Assembly: GCF_027925245.1 (NCBI RefSeq)
Contig: NZ_BSDP01000001.1
Coordinates: 1,736,001 to 1,800,000 of the forward strand
Source: Agromyces rhizosphaerae
GTDB lineage: Bacteria; Actinomycetota; Actinomycetes; Actinomycetales; Microbacteriaceae
DNA length: 64,000 nt
Direction of reading: 5' to 3'
Numbering within the stretch: position 1 is the first letter of the stretch; the number at the start of each line of letters is the position of its first letter. Below, piece after piece: positions 1 through 8,260 of this stretch. A program made the translations under genes and the position numbers. Below the pieces are notes generated by a model, which did not search any database, had not been told where the DNA came from, and saw nothing but the letters and a program-made list of their open reading frames with translations.

Positions 1-678
1 GGGCACCCGGAGCAGCACCGGAAGCGCGAACACCGCGAACCACACCGCCGAGACGAGCACCGTGATGCGGATGTCGAGCCCGTTCTCGCCGGTCACGCCG
101 AAGAGGCCGACCTCGGGGGCGATGAAGCCGAAGTACACGATGAGCAGCAGCACGATGCCGCCGACGTACCCCATGCCCCAGCCGAACCCGCTCACGCGGC
201 CGATCGACGCCGGGGTCGACACCTGGTTCAGCATGGCGTTGTAGTTCACGCCCGCGAACTCGAAGAAGACGTTGCCGGCGGCGAGCAGCACGAGGCCCAG
301 CAGCAGGAACTCGGGCGCGGGCTGCACGAAGAACATCGCCGCGGTCAGCGCGACCACGATGTAGGTGTTCACGCCGAGCCAGAGCTTGCGGCGCCCCCGG
401 TTGTCGGAGCGCTGGCCCATCACCGGCGCGAGCACCGCGATGAGCAGGCCGGCCGCGGCCAGCGCCCAGCCGAGCTGCGCCTCGATCGTCCCCGGCTCGC
501 CGAAGCCCGCGCTCGTGATGTAGACCGTGAACACGAACGTCGTGACGACGGCGTTGAACGCGGCCGACCCCCAGTCCCAGAGCGCCCAGGAGAGCGCGCC
601 GCGCGGGCGGTCCCGCTGCTCGGCGCCGGGCTCGGCGGTGGCGACGTCGTTCGGGGGAAGGACCGGGGGCTGGGTCAT
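1..678 (-). CDS. MFS transporter, Atg22/UMF1-like (3' end outside window)
   Basis: The 226 visible codons begin at ATG 678 and run off the left edge, so the C-terminal half is missing. After a short polar head (about 25 residues) comes a WALWDWGSAAFN stretch, close to the WALYDWANSAF signature of the Atg22/UMF1 branch of the major facilitator superfamily. Several hydrophobic helices and a QRSDNRGRRK loop follow; the loop is the usual MFS motif between helices 2 and 3. It is an inner-membrane transporter of unknown substrate; some UMF1 members handle amino acids. The next gene on this strand ends at 813, leaving about 134 bp for a promoter. Confidence 0.85.
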   Translation of the reverse strand, partial: MTQPPVLPPNDVATAEPGAEQRDRPRGALSWALWDWGSAAFNAVVTTFVFTVYITSAGFGEPGTIEAQLGWALAAAGLLIAVLAPVMGQRSDNRGRRKLWLGVNTYIVVALTAAMFFVQPAPEFLLLGLVLLAAGNVFFEFAGVNYNAMLNQVSTPASIGRVSGFGWGMGYVGGIVLLLIVYFGFIAPEVGLFGVTGENGLDIRITVLVSAVWFAVFALPVLLRVP

Positions 679-812
679 GGGCGCAAGCCTCGCTGCATCG
701 GGTGAACGGGTGGTGACGCGCGAGCGATGGCACCGGGCATCCGATCGTGCCGTGGGCACCCGCTCGCGGTCATCGCCGACCGTCGTGGGTGCAGGCTAGC
801 GCGGAACCCGCG

Positions 813-2216
813 TCAGCGGCACCAGTTCGACGAGCCGCCCTGCTGGGTCAGCACGAGTTCCGCGGTCACGACGTCGACCACGGTCGTGAGGCGGTCGATC
901 GAGGAGGGCAGGTTGGGGTAGCGGTCGGACTCCGCGTCGGCCTGCGCGGTCTCGACCGCGAGCAGCCGGCCGTTCGGCGAGGCGCAGAACTCGAGCATGC
1001 GGCTGGACTCGTCGGTCGAGTACAGCACCGACGTGCCCGCGTCGTCCACCCGGATGACCAGCGCGGTCGCCCTGGTCGACCCGTCCTCGGCGATCGTGGG
1101 CAGCAGCACCTGCATGAGGTAGGCGCCCGCTGCGTCGAGCTGCACGACCCGGCCGGGGTACGCGCCGTCGGGCAGGTCGGCGACCGGCAGGTCGTTCGGC
1201 GCGCGGTCGCCGGTCTCGAGGTCGATGAGCGTGCCGCCGTCGGGGTCGGCGACGACGAGCGTGCGCGAGCCCGGGAGCACGCCGCGCAGCTCGTCGTGCG
1301 CGCCGAGCGCGACCGGGTCGGCGCCCGTGAGCGGGTCGACCAGGAGGAGCGCGCCCTCGAAGTCCTGCACGACGAGCGACGCGGTGCCCGGCACGAACCA
1401 CCACTCGGTCACCTGCAGCACCTCGCCCGTCGGGCCGGTGACCGGCACCGGCTCGACCGCGCCGCCCGACACGTCGAGTGCGAACAGCGCGCTGCGGTAG
1501 TCGTCGTCGGCGTCCTCGGCGGTGCGGGTGCCCGAGTCGAGGGTGAACGCGACGATCGGATGCGTCGTGGAGGCGCCGAGGGTGCGCACCACGCCCGCGG
1601 CCGGCAGCGCGACCTGCGCGGGCGTGTCGCCCGCGCCGCCGCCCGCGATCCAGAGGGAGTTCGTGCCGTCGTCCTGCACGGCGGTCGCCGCGATGACCTC
1701 GCCGGCGCGGGCGAACTGCTCGAGCACGGGCGCCTCGAGGAGCACCTCGGGGTTCGCGGGGTCGGCGACGCTCGAGCGCACGAGCCGGTCGGGCTCGCCG
1801 GCCGGGCTGTTGCGCACCAGCGTGACCACGTCGGCGTCGGCGGTCGTGAACCGGTGCGCGATCGTGCCGGCGTTGGGCTGCGACTCGCCCACCACACCGT
1901 TGATCGACAGCTCGACCTCGGTGGCGTACGGGAGCGGCTCGGCGAACTCGACGAACAGCAGGTCGTCCTCGAACGACACGGTCGCGTCGAGCTGCGGATC
2001 GACCGCGAGGTCGCCGTCGATCCGCACGATCGGCTGGTTGAGCTCGATGACGACCTGCTGCCCGGCGAGCTCGGTGACCGCGATCGGGTCGACCGACGTC
2101 GCGGCGACCTTCGGCCCCTGCAGCGCGCTCGTCACCACGAGGGCGAGGCCGGCCGCGCCGAGCACGACGAGCGTGCCGGTCAGCGCGCGGCGGAAGGCGC
2201 CCGGATCAGTAGACAT
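813..2216 (-). CDS. exported protein with Ig-like and propeller-like regions
   Basis: 467 residues from ATG 2216. That start overlaps the upstream gene's TGA (2206-2208) by 11 nt, so the two are probably translationally coupled. A hydrophobic segment at about residues 10-32 acts as signal peptide or N-terminal anchor, with no lipobox. Residues about 35-110 are beta-rich and look Ig/CopC-like. The rest has repeated GTxxLVVxDPDGGTLxDLETGD-style strands as in a beta-propeller. The protein ends in Cys-Arg and has another Cys in FCASPNG. I do not recognise a named family. As last gene of the permease operon it may be an extracytoplasmic accessory protein (inference). Confidence 0.7.
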   Translation of the reverse strand: MSTDPGAFRRALTGTLVVLGAAGLALVVTSALQGPKVAATSVDPIAVTELAGQQVVIELNQPIVRIDGDLAVDPQLDATVSFEDDLLFVEFAEPLPYATEVELSINGVVGESQPNAGTIAHRFTTADADVVTLVRNSPAGEPDRLVRSSVADPANPEVLLEAPVLEQFARAGEVIAATAVQDDGTNSLWIAGGGAGDTPAQVALPAAGVVRTLGASTTHPIVAFTLDSGTRTAEDADDDYRSALFALDVSGGAVEPVPVTGPTGEVLQVTEWWFVPGTASLVVQDFEGALLLVDPLTGADPVALGAHDELRGVLPGSRTLVVADPDGGTLIDLETGDRAPNDLPVADLPDGAYPGRVVQLDAAGAYLMQVLLPTIAEDGSTRATALVIRVDDAGTSVLYSTDESSRMLEFCASPNGRLLAVETAQADAESDRYPNLPSSIDRLTTVVDVVTAELVLTQQGGSSNWCR

Positions 2217-3003
2217 ACGGCTCGCTCGGCTGGTCGGTGACGTCGAGCGAGGTCGGCAGCAGCACGAGGCCCTCGCCGCCCGACGGGTCGGCGCCGAAGC
2301 GCCCGGTCGCATCCACCCAGTCGTCGGGCGAGAACCGCGCGCGCCAGCCGGGCAGGTGCACCGGCACGCCGATCGGCTGGGCGTCGACGGCGCAGCACGT
2401 GATCGTGAACCGCGCGAGCACGAACGTGTCGTCGGGGTCGGCGGGCGCCGGCATGACGAAGCCGACGAGCTCGACGTCGGTCGTGGTCAGCTCGGCCGCG
2501 GCGCCACCCTGGCGCACGACCAGCGCCCAGTCCTTGAACGTGAACTCCGACGGGTCGGTGCCGACGAGCAGCGGCGACTCGTTCGCGAGGTCGGAGGTCG
2601 TGCGCTCGACGTCGCGCTGCACCGCGGTCGCCGCGCTGAGGGTCGCCGGGGGCAGCGCGAGCAGGGCGATGCCCGCCCCGACGAGGATCGCCACGGTCGC
2701 CCACGCGCCCGCGATCGCGCGCCGGCGGCCGCGGGGCCGGCCGCGCCGCTGCGGGGCATCCGTCTCGCCCTCGTGGTCGTGCTCGTGCTCGTGGTCGTCC
2801 TCGCGCTCGCCGACGGCCGGCAGCAGCAGGATCGCCACGATCGCGAGCACCCCGCCGATCACCGCCATGATCGTCGTGAACAGGAAGTAGCGCGGGTGGA
2901 TGTACAGGCCGAGCTGCCCGCTCAGCGCGAGCCACAGCGTCGCGACGACGCCGACGAGCGTGAGGGCGATGCCCTTCCAGCGTTCGAGGAACCTAGGCCA
3001 CAA
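2206..3003 (-). CDS. TIGR03943-type membrane protein, permease partner
   Basis: 265 residues. It starts inside the last 11 nt of the permease gene and ends 11 nt inside the next gene, so three genes are chained. Two N-terminal membrane helices (about 10-30 and 38-60) are followed by an acidic/His-rich linker with EREDDHEHEHDHEGE. A third helix (about 85-110) precedes an extracytoplasmic domain containing ITCCAVDAQPIGVP, the Cys-Cys signature of the TIGR03943/YcgQ (DUF1980) family. Members sit next to YraQ-type permeases; B. subtilis ycgRQ is Zur-controlled. The His-rich linker fits metal handling, but the substrate is not shown by the sequence. Confidence 0.85.
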   Translation of the reverse strand: MWPRFLERWKGIALTLVGVVATLWLALSGQLGLYIHPRYFLFTTIMAVIGGVLAIVAILLLPAVGEREDDHEHEHDHEGETDAPQRRGRPRGRRRAIAGAWATVAILVGAGIALLALPPATLSAATAVQRDVERTTSDLANESPLLVGTDPSEFTFKDWALVVRQGGAAAELTTTDVELVGFVMPAPADPDDTFVLARFTITCCAVDAQPIGVPVHLPGWRARFSPDDWVDATGRFGADPSGGEGLVLLPTSLDVTDQPSEPYVY

Positions 3004-4027
3004 CGTTGACCGCCAATCCCAGCGCCGCGCTCGCCAGGGCGACGATCGCGGTCAGCTGCACCAGGGTGCGGGTCGTGAAGGTCGTGCGCAGCAGCGCGAG
3101 CATCTTGATGTCGATCATCGGCCCGAAGACGAGGAAGGCGACGATCGCGCCCGGCATGAACGTCGAGCCGAGTGCGAGGGCGAAGAACGCGTCGACGTTG
3201 GAGCAGATCGAGACGACGAACGCGAGCACCATGAGCGCGAACACCGAGAGCACCGGGTTCTGGCCGAGGGTGACCAGCAGGTCGCGCGAGATCGCGACCT
3301 GGATGAAGCCGGCGATCGCCGAGCCGACGACGAGCGCGGGCAGCATCGCAGCGGTCTCCTCGGCGAACATGGTCGCCGCTCGGCGCGACTTCCGGCCGCC
3401 CTGGCCGGGCTCGTGCGCGCAGGCCGCCTGGAACTTCGGCGTGAGCAGCGACATCGGCTCGGGGTGGCGGCTGAATACCCAGCCGACGAGGTTCGCGATC
3501 ACGAAGCCGCCCGCGATGCGCGCCGCGAGGATGCCGTCGTCCCACCCGAACGCCTGGTACGTCGTGATGATGGTGACGGGGTTCAGGATCGGTGCGGCGA
3601 GCAGGAACGTCATCGCCTCGCCGACCGAGAGGCCGCGCACGATGAGTCCGCGCGCGAGCGGCACGTTGCCGCACTCGCAGACCGGCAGCAGCACGCCGAG
3701 CAGCGACACGACCGCGCGCCGCAGGCCGGGGTTGCGCGGCAGGCGGCGCACCAGGAAGTCGTCGGGCAGCCACAGCCGCACCGCGATCGACAGCCCGATG
3801 CCGAGGAAGACGAACGGCAGGCTCTCGATCAGCACGCTCGCCGAGAGCGTGACGAAGTCCTGCGTGGCATCGGGCAGGTCGAACTCGCCCTGCGAGGTGG
3901 TCACGCGCACGGCGATGAGCCCGGCGACGATCGCGGCTGCGATGCCCGCGGCGATCGCGCGGCGACCGGTGAGGCCGCGCGCCGGGCCGGGGTCGCCCGT
4001 GGCGGGCGCGTGGTGGGTGTGGGACAT
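2993..4027 (-). CDS. YraQ/DUF318-type permease
   Basis: 344 residues from ATG 4027. Many hydrophobic helices and the conserved LPVCECGNVPLARGLI segment (about residues 112-127) with its Cys pair mark the UPF0718/YraQ permease family. FALALGSTF and VFGPMIDIKM segments in the C-terminal half also fit. It is the first gene of a three-gene overlapping operon with a TIGR03943 partner and an exported protein, as in the zinc-linked ycgRQ pair of Bacillus. A TACGCT box lies about 9 nt before the start. I saw no clear Zur palindrome. Transport substrate unknown; metal ion is the best guess from family context. Confidence 0.85.
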   Translation of the reverse strand: MSHTHHAPATGDPGPARGLTGRRAIAAGIAAAIVAGLIAVRVTTSQGEFDLPDATQDFVTLSASVLIESLPFVFLGIGLSIAVRLWLPDDFLVRRLPRNPGLRRAVVSLLGVLLPVCECGNVPLARGLIVRGLSVGEAMTFLLAAPILNPVTIITTYQAFGWDDGILAARIAGGFVIANLVGWVFSRHPEPMSLLTPKFQAACAHEPGQGGRKSRRAATMFAEETAAMLPALVVGSAIAGFIQVAISRDLLVTLGQNPVLSVFALMVLAFVVSICSNVDAFFALALGSTFMPGAIVAFLVFGPMIDIKMLALLRTTFTTRTLVQLTAIVALASAALGLAVNVVA

Positions 4028-4055
4028 CGAGAGACCAGCGTAGGTCGTTCGGGTG

Positions 4056-4093
4056 GCGGATGCCTCGGAGCCGCGTGGCCCCGAGGCATCCGC
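4056..4093 (-). terminator. hairpin terminator after the RIO kinase gene
   Basis: Perfect 13-bp inverted repeat, GCGGATGCCTCGG at 4056-4068 and its complement at 4081-4093, with a 12-nt loop. It starts 10 nt past the RIO kinase stop (4103, minus strand). Both arms are copies of the GGATGCC motif that recurs across the window. Confidence 0.7.
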
Positions 4094-4102
4094 CCGCCCT
4101 CC

Positions 4103-4951
4103 CTACCCGAACACGACCGCGACCGCGTCGCCGAACAGCAGCTCGGGGTCGGCGTCGTCGAGCCCGCGGCGCTGGAACCAGGAGCACGCGTTCACGCAGT
4201 CGCGGTGCAGCAGGTCGAGCCCGTTCGGGTTGCCGACCACGTCGACGATCTGCGGCAGGTCGATCGCGACCACGCGGCCCTCGTGCACGAGCAGGTTGTA
4301 CGGCGAGAGGTCGCCGTGCGCGTAGCCCGCCTGCGCGAACGCGAGCACGAGCGTGCGCACCTGCTCGAACCAGTCGTCGAGCTCGTGCGGCTCGGCGTGA
4401 GCTTGGGCGAGCCGGGGCGCTGCGCGGCCGTCGGTGCCGACGAACTCCATGAGCAGCTCGGTACCCGCGACCTGCACGGGGTAGGGCACGGGCAGGCCGG
4501 CCGCCCAGAGCTCCGAGAGCGCGGCGAACTCCGCGCCCGCCCAGCGACCGGCGGCGAGGGCGCGGCCGTAGGCGGAGCCGCGGGCGAGCGCGCGCGTGTC
4601 GCGCGTCTTCTTCTCGCGGCGGCCGGCCGTGTAGACGCCCGAGCGGCGGAAGTCGGAACGGTCGGCGGCCTTGTAGCGCTTCGCCGCGAGCACGACGCGC
4701 TGCCTGGGGTCGTCAGGCACGGCGCGCTCGACGAGGAACACGTCGGCCTCCTTGCCCGACTTCACGATGCCGAGCTCGGTGTCGACGGCCGAGGCCGAGG
4801 TCACGATCCAGTCGGGGCGCGGCTCGGGGCCGCGCTCGGTGGGGGTGGTCGCCGGCCACGTGGACCAGCGTTGCCCGTCGCCGGGTTCGAACTCATCGAA
4901 CTCGAGCACGGGCCAGGGTGCGCCGGATGGCGCGAGGTCGTCTCCAGACAA
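4103..4951 (-). CDS. RIO1-type serine/threonine protein kinase
   Basis: 282 residues. Visible kinase features: GIVKSGKEADVF (glycine-rich-loop equivalent, about 61-72), catalytic-lysine region LAAKRYK (K91), HGDLSPYN (D214 catalytic, N219) and IDLPQ (D231, metal binding). The RxxxVYTAGRREKKTRDT segment is typical of RIO1 rather than RIO2. Actinobacterial RIO-type kinases are common, but their targets are unknown. The start is taken as TTG 4951, with GGAG 7 nt upstream. A leader ORF and a hairpin lie immediately upstream (4971-5045). Confidence 0.87.
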   Translation of the reverse strand: MSGDDLAPSGAPWPVLEFDEFEPGDGQRWSTWPATTPTERGPEPRPDWIVTSASAVDTELGIVKSGKEADVFLVERAVPDDPRQRVVLAAKRYKAADRSDFRRSGVYTAGRREKKTRDTRALARGSAYGRALAAGRWAGAEFAALSELWAAGLPVPYPVQVAGTELLMEFVGTDGRAAPRLAQAHAEPHELDDWFEQVRTLVLAFAQAGYAHGDLSPYNLLVHEGRVVAIDLPQIVDVVGNPNGLDLLHRDCVNACSWFQRRGLDDADPELLFGDAVAVVFG

Positions 4952-4970
4952 TTGGGGTCTCCAGGAACGT

Positions 4971-5001
4971 GGAGGCCGCCGGTGTCTAGCGGGAGGCCTC
5001 C
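4971..5001 (-). promoter_or_regulatory. hairpin between leader ORF and RIO kinase
   Basis: On the minus strand GGAGGCC (5001-4995) can pair with GGCCTCC (4977-4971) around a 17-nt loop that holds the stop codon of the 19-codon ORF. The upstream arm is itself part of the palindrome GGAGGCCTCC. The kinase ribosome-binding site begins about 10 nt further on. This resembles an attenuator, but no alternative pairing was worked out. Confidence 0.35.
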
Positions 5002-5045
5002 GAGGGAAGGTGGTCGGCGAGGCGCACGACTTCGACGGTCTGCAT
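4986..5045 (-). CDS. possible 19-residue leader peptide upstream of RIO kinase
   Basis: ATG 5045 to TAG 4986. The evidence is a strong ribosome-binding site: GGAAGGAGAGGACTC directly precedes the ATG, better than that of the kinase gene. The peptide, MQTVEVVRLADHLPSEASR, has no run of one amino acid that would mark classical attenuation. It ends 34 nt before the kinase start, inside the loop of a possible hairpin. It could be a translated leader, a real small protein, or chance; conservation in relatives would decide. Confidence 0.4.
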   Translation of the reverse strand: MQTVEVVRLADHLPSEASR

Positions 5046-5070
5046 GAGTCCTCTCCTTCCGTTCCGGTGG

Positions 5071-5094
5071 CGGATGCCGCTGAGCGGGCATCCG
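5071..5094 (-). terminator. short hairpin after DUF2252 gene
   Basis: CGGATGCC (5071-5078) and GGCATCCG (5087-5094) form an 8-bp stem with an 8-nt loop, in the 161-bp gap after the DUF2252 stop. It is built from the recurrent GGATGCC motif. No T-run follows, as usual in this GC-rich sequence. Confidence 0.5.
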
Positions 5095-5206
5095 AGCGTG
5101 ATACTACGCCGGTTCCCTGCGTGCGGCCAGTGTGCGCCGTGCCGGCCGGCCGTGCACCGCTGGCCGACGCGGCGCGGGCCGGCCGGCGCGAACGGCGACC
5201 GGGCGC

Positions 5207-6634
5207 TCAGGCGTCGACGGCCTCGACGCGGCCGCTCGCGATCGCGGCGAGCAGCGCGCGGTGGTCCTCCTCGGTGCGGTCCGCGTACGCGGTCGCGAAC
5301 TCCGCGAGCGCCCGGGCGAGGCTCCTGCCGCGGCCCACGTACCCGGCGATCGTGGCCGCGTCACCGCCGCGGGCGTGTGCGCGTGCGAGCAGCACGCCGC
5401 AGTACTGCGCGTAGAGCCGCATCGTCTCCGGCTCCATGATCGACGGGTCGGCCGAGCCCTTCCAGTCGCGGAACTGGCGCATGTAGAAGTCACGGGGCAC
5501 CCCGTCGAGCCCCTCGGCCGTGAGCCAGCCGAGCAGCACGTCGCTGAGCGCCTGCATGATGCGCTGGCCGCGCACGACGCGTTCGCCCTGGTGCGCGAAC
5601 CCGCTCGGGCCTGTCGTCGACTCGAGCACCGAGCGCTGCGCCTCCTTGGCCTGCAGCATCAGGAGGTCGCGGCGGCCGTTGCCGCGCAGCAGCACGACCC
5701 ATGCCCGGGTGCCGACGCTGCCGACGCCGACGACCTTCATCGCCGCGTCGACGAACGCGTAGCCGTCGAGCACCTGGCGCCGGTCGGGGGCGAGCGACTG
5801 CCGGTACCGCTCGAGGACCGCGGAGAGGTACTCCCGCGCCTCGACCTCGTCGAGGTCGCCGTGCTCGGCGATCTCGCGCAGCGGGGTGAGCAGCGGCGGC
5901 TGCGAGCGGAAGCGGGGCTCGCCGTCGACGACCTCCATCAGCTTGCGGGCGGCCTGTCGGCTGTCGCGCCGCTGCGCCTTCGCGAGCACCTTCGCCACGC
6001 GGTCGGCGGCCGTGGCGTCGAGCGCCTGCCCGGTGGCCTCGATCAGCGTCGACGCGCTGACCGTGGCGGTCGCGAGGCGCAGCCGTGCGGCGCCGGCCAG
6101 GCCGTCCATCGCCCCCGCGTAGGCGTGCACCACCTCAGCGACGATGTCGCCGCGCTCGTCGTCGTCGAAGCCCCGCGCGCGGGCAGCGAGTTCGAAGCTC
6201 GCCGCCATCCGCTTCAGGTCCCATTCGAAGGGACCGGGCGCGGTTTCGTCGAAGTCGTTGACGTCCATGACGAGTTCGCGCTCGGGCGACGCGTAGAGCC
6301 CGACGTTCGACAGGTGCGCGTCGCCGCAGAGCCAGGTGACGATGCCCGAGTCGGGCTCGCGCCGGAGGTCGTGGGCCATGAGCGCCGCCGCGCCGCGGTA
6401 GAACGCGAACGGCGACGCGGCCATGCGCCCGTGCCGGATCGCGATGAGGGACGTCACGCGCGACTCGGCCTGCCGTTCGAGCGTCGCGACCGGGTCGCGG
6501 TCGGATGCCGCGAGGCGGGCCTGTTCCGAGATCGGCACGTCGTCGCGGGCCGCCCGGCCCGCCTTCCGCCGCGCGCCGCGTCCGTACCGGGCCGCGGACT
6601 CCGCGGCCTGCTCGGGGCTGGCGGGGATCGTCAT
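5207..6634 (-). CDS. DUF2252 family protein
   Basis: 475 residues from ATG 6634, 5 nt after the stop of the M1 peptidase gene, so probably co-transcribed. Diagnostic segments for DUF2252 are FAFYRGAAALMAHDL, WLCGDAHLSNVGLYASPER, DVNDFDETAPGPFEWDLKRMAAS and a C-terminal YMRQFRDWKGS. The GDAHLSN and D-N-D-x-D spacing resemble aminoglycoside-phosphotransferase-type kinases, and the family is sometimes placed near that fold. No substrate is established. N-terminal residues 1-45 are basic and probably disordered. Cytoplasmic; no signal peptide or helices. Confidence 0.85.
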   Translation of the reverse strand: MTIPASPEQAAESAARYGRGARRKAGRAARDDVPISEQARLAASDRDPVATLERQAESRVTSLIAIRHGRMAASPFAFYRGAAALMAHDLRREPDSGIVTWLCGDAHLSNVGLYASPERELVMDVNDFDETAPGPFEWDLKRMAASFELAARARGFDDDERGDIVAEVVHAYAGAMDGLAGAARLRLATATVSASTLIEATGQALDATAADRVAKVLAKAQRRDSRQAARKLMEVVDGEPRFRSQPPLLTPLREIAEHGDLDEVEAREYLSAVLERYRQSLAPDRRQVLDGYAFVDAAMKVVGVGSVGTRAWVVLLRGNGRRDLLMLQAKEAQRSVLESTTGPSGFAHQGERVVRGQRIMQALSDVLLGWLTAEGLDGVPRDFYMRQFRDWKGSADPSIMEPETMRLYAQYCGVLLARAHARGGDAATIAGYVGRGRSLARALAEFATAYADRTEEDHRALLAAIASGRVEAVDA

Positions 6635-6639
6635 CCCGG

Positions 6640-8148
6640 TCAGATCACCGGCTTCTCCGGGGTGTACAGCCAGGTCTCGAAGAAGGCGTCGAGGTCGAGC
6701 CCGGACACCTCTTCGTAGACCGCCTGGAAGTCGTCGCTCGTCGCGGTGCCGTCGTCGTAGCGCTCCAGCCAGAGCTGGGCGGCGGCGAAGAAGTCGTCGT
6801 CGCCGACCTCGAGGCGGAGCGCGTGCAACGTCGCGGCGCCGCGGTCGTAGACGGGGCCCGCGAAGAGCCCGGTCGGCCCGGGGTCTCCGATCACGACGTC
6901 CCAGAACGAGCTCGTGTCGGGGATCGACATCACGCCCTCGAACGCGTCCTGGGCGGTCTCGCCGCCCTGCTCCTCGGCCCAGAGCCACTCCGCGTAGCTC
7001 GCCCACCCCTCGTTGAGCCAGATGTACTGCCACAGCTCGGGACTCACCGCATTGCCGAACCACTGGTGGGCGAGTTCGTGCGCGACGGTGCTCTCGCGGG
7101 CGACGCGCGAGTAGACGGGCCGCGTCTGCGTCTCGAGCGCGTAGCCGACCGAGTCGTCCTCGACGATCGAGCCGTACGCGACGAACGGGTAGTCGCCGAA
7201 GACCGACTCGAAGAAGTCGATCATGGCGGGCTGGAGCGCGAGGCTCGCATTCGTCGTCGCGAGGTTGCCGCTCATGAGGTCGGCGTCGACCGCGTCGATG
7301 ATCGGCACGCCGCTCGACGACGTGTAGGCGTCGCGGAGGTCGTAGTCGCCGACCGACGCGGTGGTGAGGTAGCTCGCCTGCGCGTCGGGCGCGTCCCAGA
7401 ACCAGGTCGTCCAGCCGTTCGCCGTCTCCTCCGGCTTCGGCTGGGTGCCGTTCGCCACGGCGACCTTGCCCTCGGGCACGGTGATCTCGAACGAGTAGGT
7501 CGCCTTGTCGGTGGGCTGGTCGTTCTGCGGGTACCAGGTCATCGAGCCCTCGGGCTCGCTCACGACCATCGCGCCGTCGCGCGTGGTCACCCAACCGTAG
7601 AGGAATCCCTCGATGTCGCGCGGTCGCGTCGTGGTGCCTCCGTACTCGACGACGACCTCGACCTCCGAGCCCGCCTTGAGCTTCGGCCGGGGCTGGATCG
7701 TCAGCTCCCAGACCCGGGCGGTGTCGTCCTGCACCTGCCAGAAGGCCGCACCGTCGACCTCGTCACCGGCGGCCGGCGGCGCGCTCGAGGTCGCCGGCTT
7801 GCCGTTCACCGTCACGGCAGTCACGTCGAGCCCGCGCAGGTCGAGGTTGAAGCGGTCGAGGTCCTGCGTCGGCACCAGGTCGATCGTCGCGACCGCGTCG
7901 AGGTCGCCCTCGATCGGAGCGGGCGAGGCCGCCGGCGGCGTGTACGTGAGGTCGAGGTCGTAGTGCAGCACGTCGTAGCCGCCGTTGCCCGAGTACGGGA
8001 AGTACGGATCCCCGCCGCCCTCGTCCCCGGCCGTGTACTTCGGCTGTCCCGGGTTCCCCGGAGCGGCCACCGCTCCCGCGGCCCCGAACCCCGCCAGTGC
8101 CAGCGATGCGACGGCGATGCCGCCCACCAGTCTCGTGCTCGACCTCAT
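6640..8148 (-). CDS. exported M1-family metallopeptidase
   Basis: 502 residues from ATG 8148, preceded by an AGGGGG ribosome-binding site. An in-frame ATG at 8190 would add 14 residues without a better site. Residues 1-29 form a signal peptide ending near AVAAP. The zinc site is complete: HELAHQ (H357, E358, H361) and WLNEGWASY (E380). The usual exopeptidase GAMEN motif is replaced by YALETQ (about 337-341). The length is roughly half of cytosolic aminopeptidase N, as in secreted bacterial M1 proteins that lack the C-terminal helical domain. It should act outside the cell on peptides; specificity unknown. Confidence 0.88.
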   Translation of the reverse strand: MRSSTRLVGGIAVASLALAGFGAAGAVAAPGNPGQPKYTAGDEGGGDPYFPYSGNGGYDVLHYDLDLTYTPPAASPAPIEGDLDAVATIDLVPTQDLDRFNLDLRGLDVTAVTVNGKPATSSAPPAAGDEVDGAAFWQVQDDTARVWELTIQPRPKLKAGSEVEVVVEYGGTTTRPRDIEGFLYGWVTTRDGAMVVSEPEGSMTWYPQNDQPTDKATYSFEITVPEGKVAVANGTQPKPEETANGWTTWFWDAPDAQASYLTTASVGDYDLRDAYTSSSGVPIIDAVDADLMSGNLATTNASLALQPAMIDFFESVFGDYPFVAYGSIVEDDSVGYALETQTRPVYSRVARESTVAHELAHQWFGNAVSPELWQYIWLNEGWASYAEWLWAEEQGGETAQDAFEGVMSIPDTSSFWDVVIGDPGPTGLFAGPVYDRGAATLHALRLEVGDDDFFAAAQLWLERYDDGTATSDDFQAVYEEVSGLDLDAFFETWLYTPEKPVI

Positions 8149-8260
8149 GGTGCGATCCCCCTCGCTCGCGCGCCAGCGCGTAGTCCGCACTCTAGGCCTT
8201 CGACAGGTGTTGCGGAAGGGGTCGACGGCCGACGTCGGACGGCGGGGTTAGGCTGCCCGG

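Noticed and set aside
747..2240. Long plus-strand open frame opposite the exported-protein gene
   Set aside because: Arg/Gly/Asp-rich composition typical of GC-rich antisense frames; the minus-strand frame has signal peptide, ordered strands and operon overlaps.
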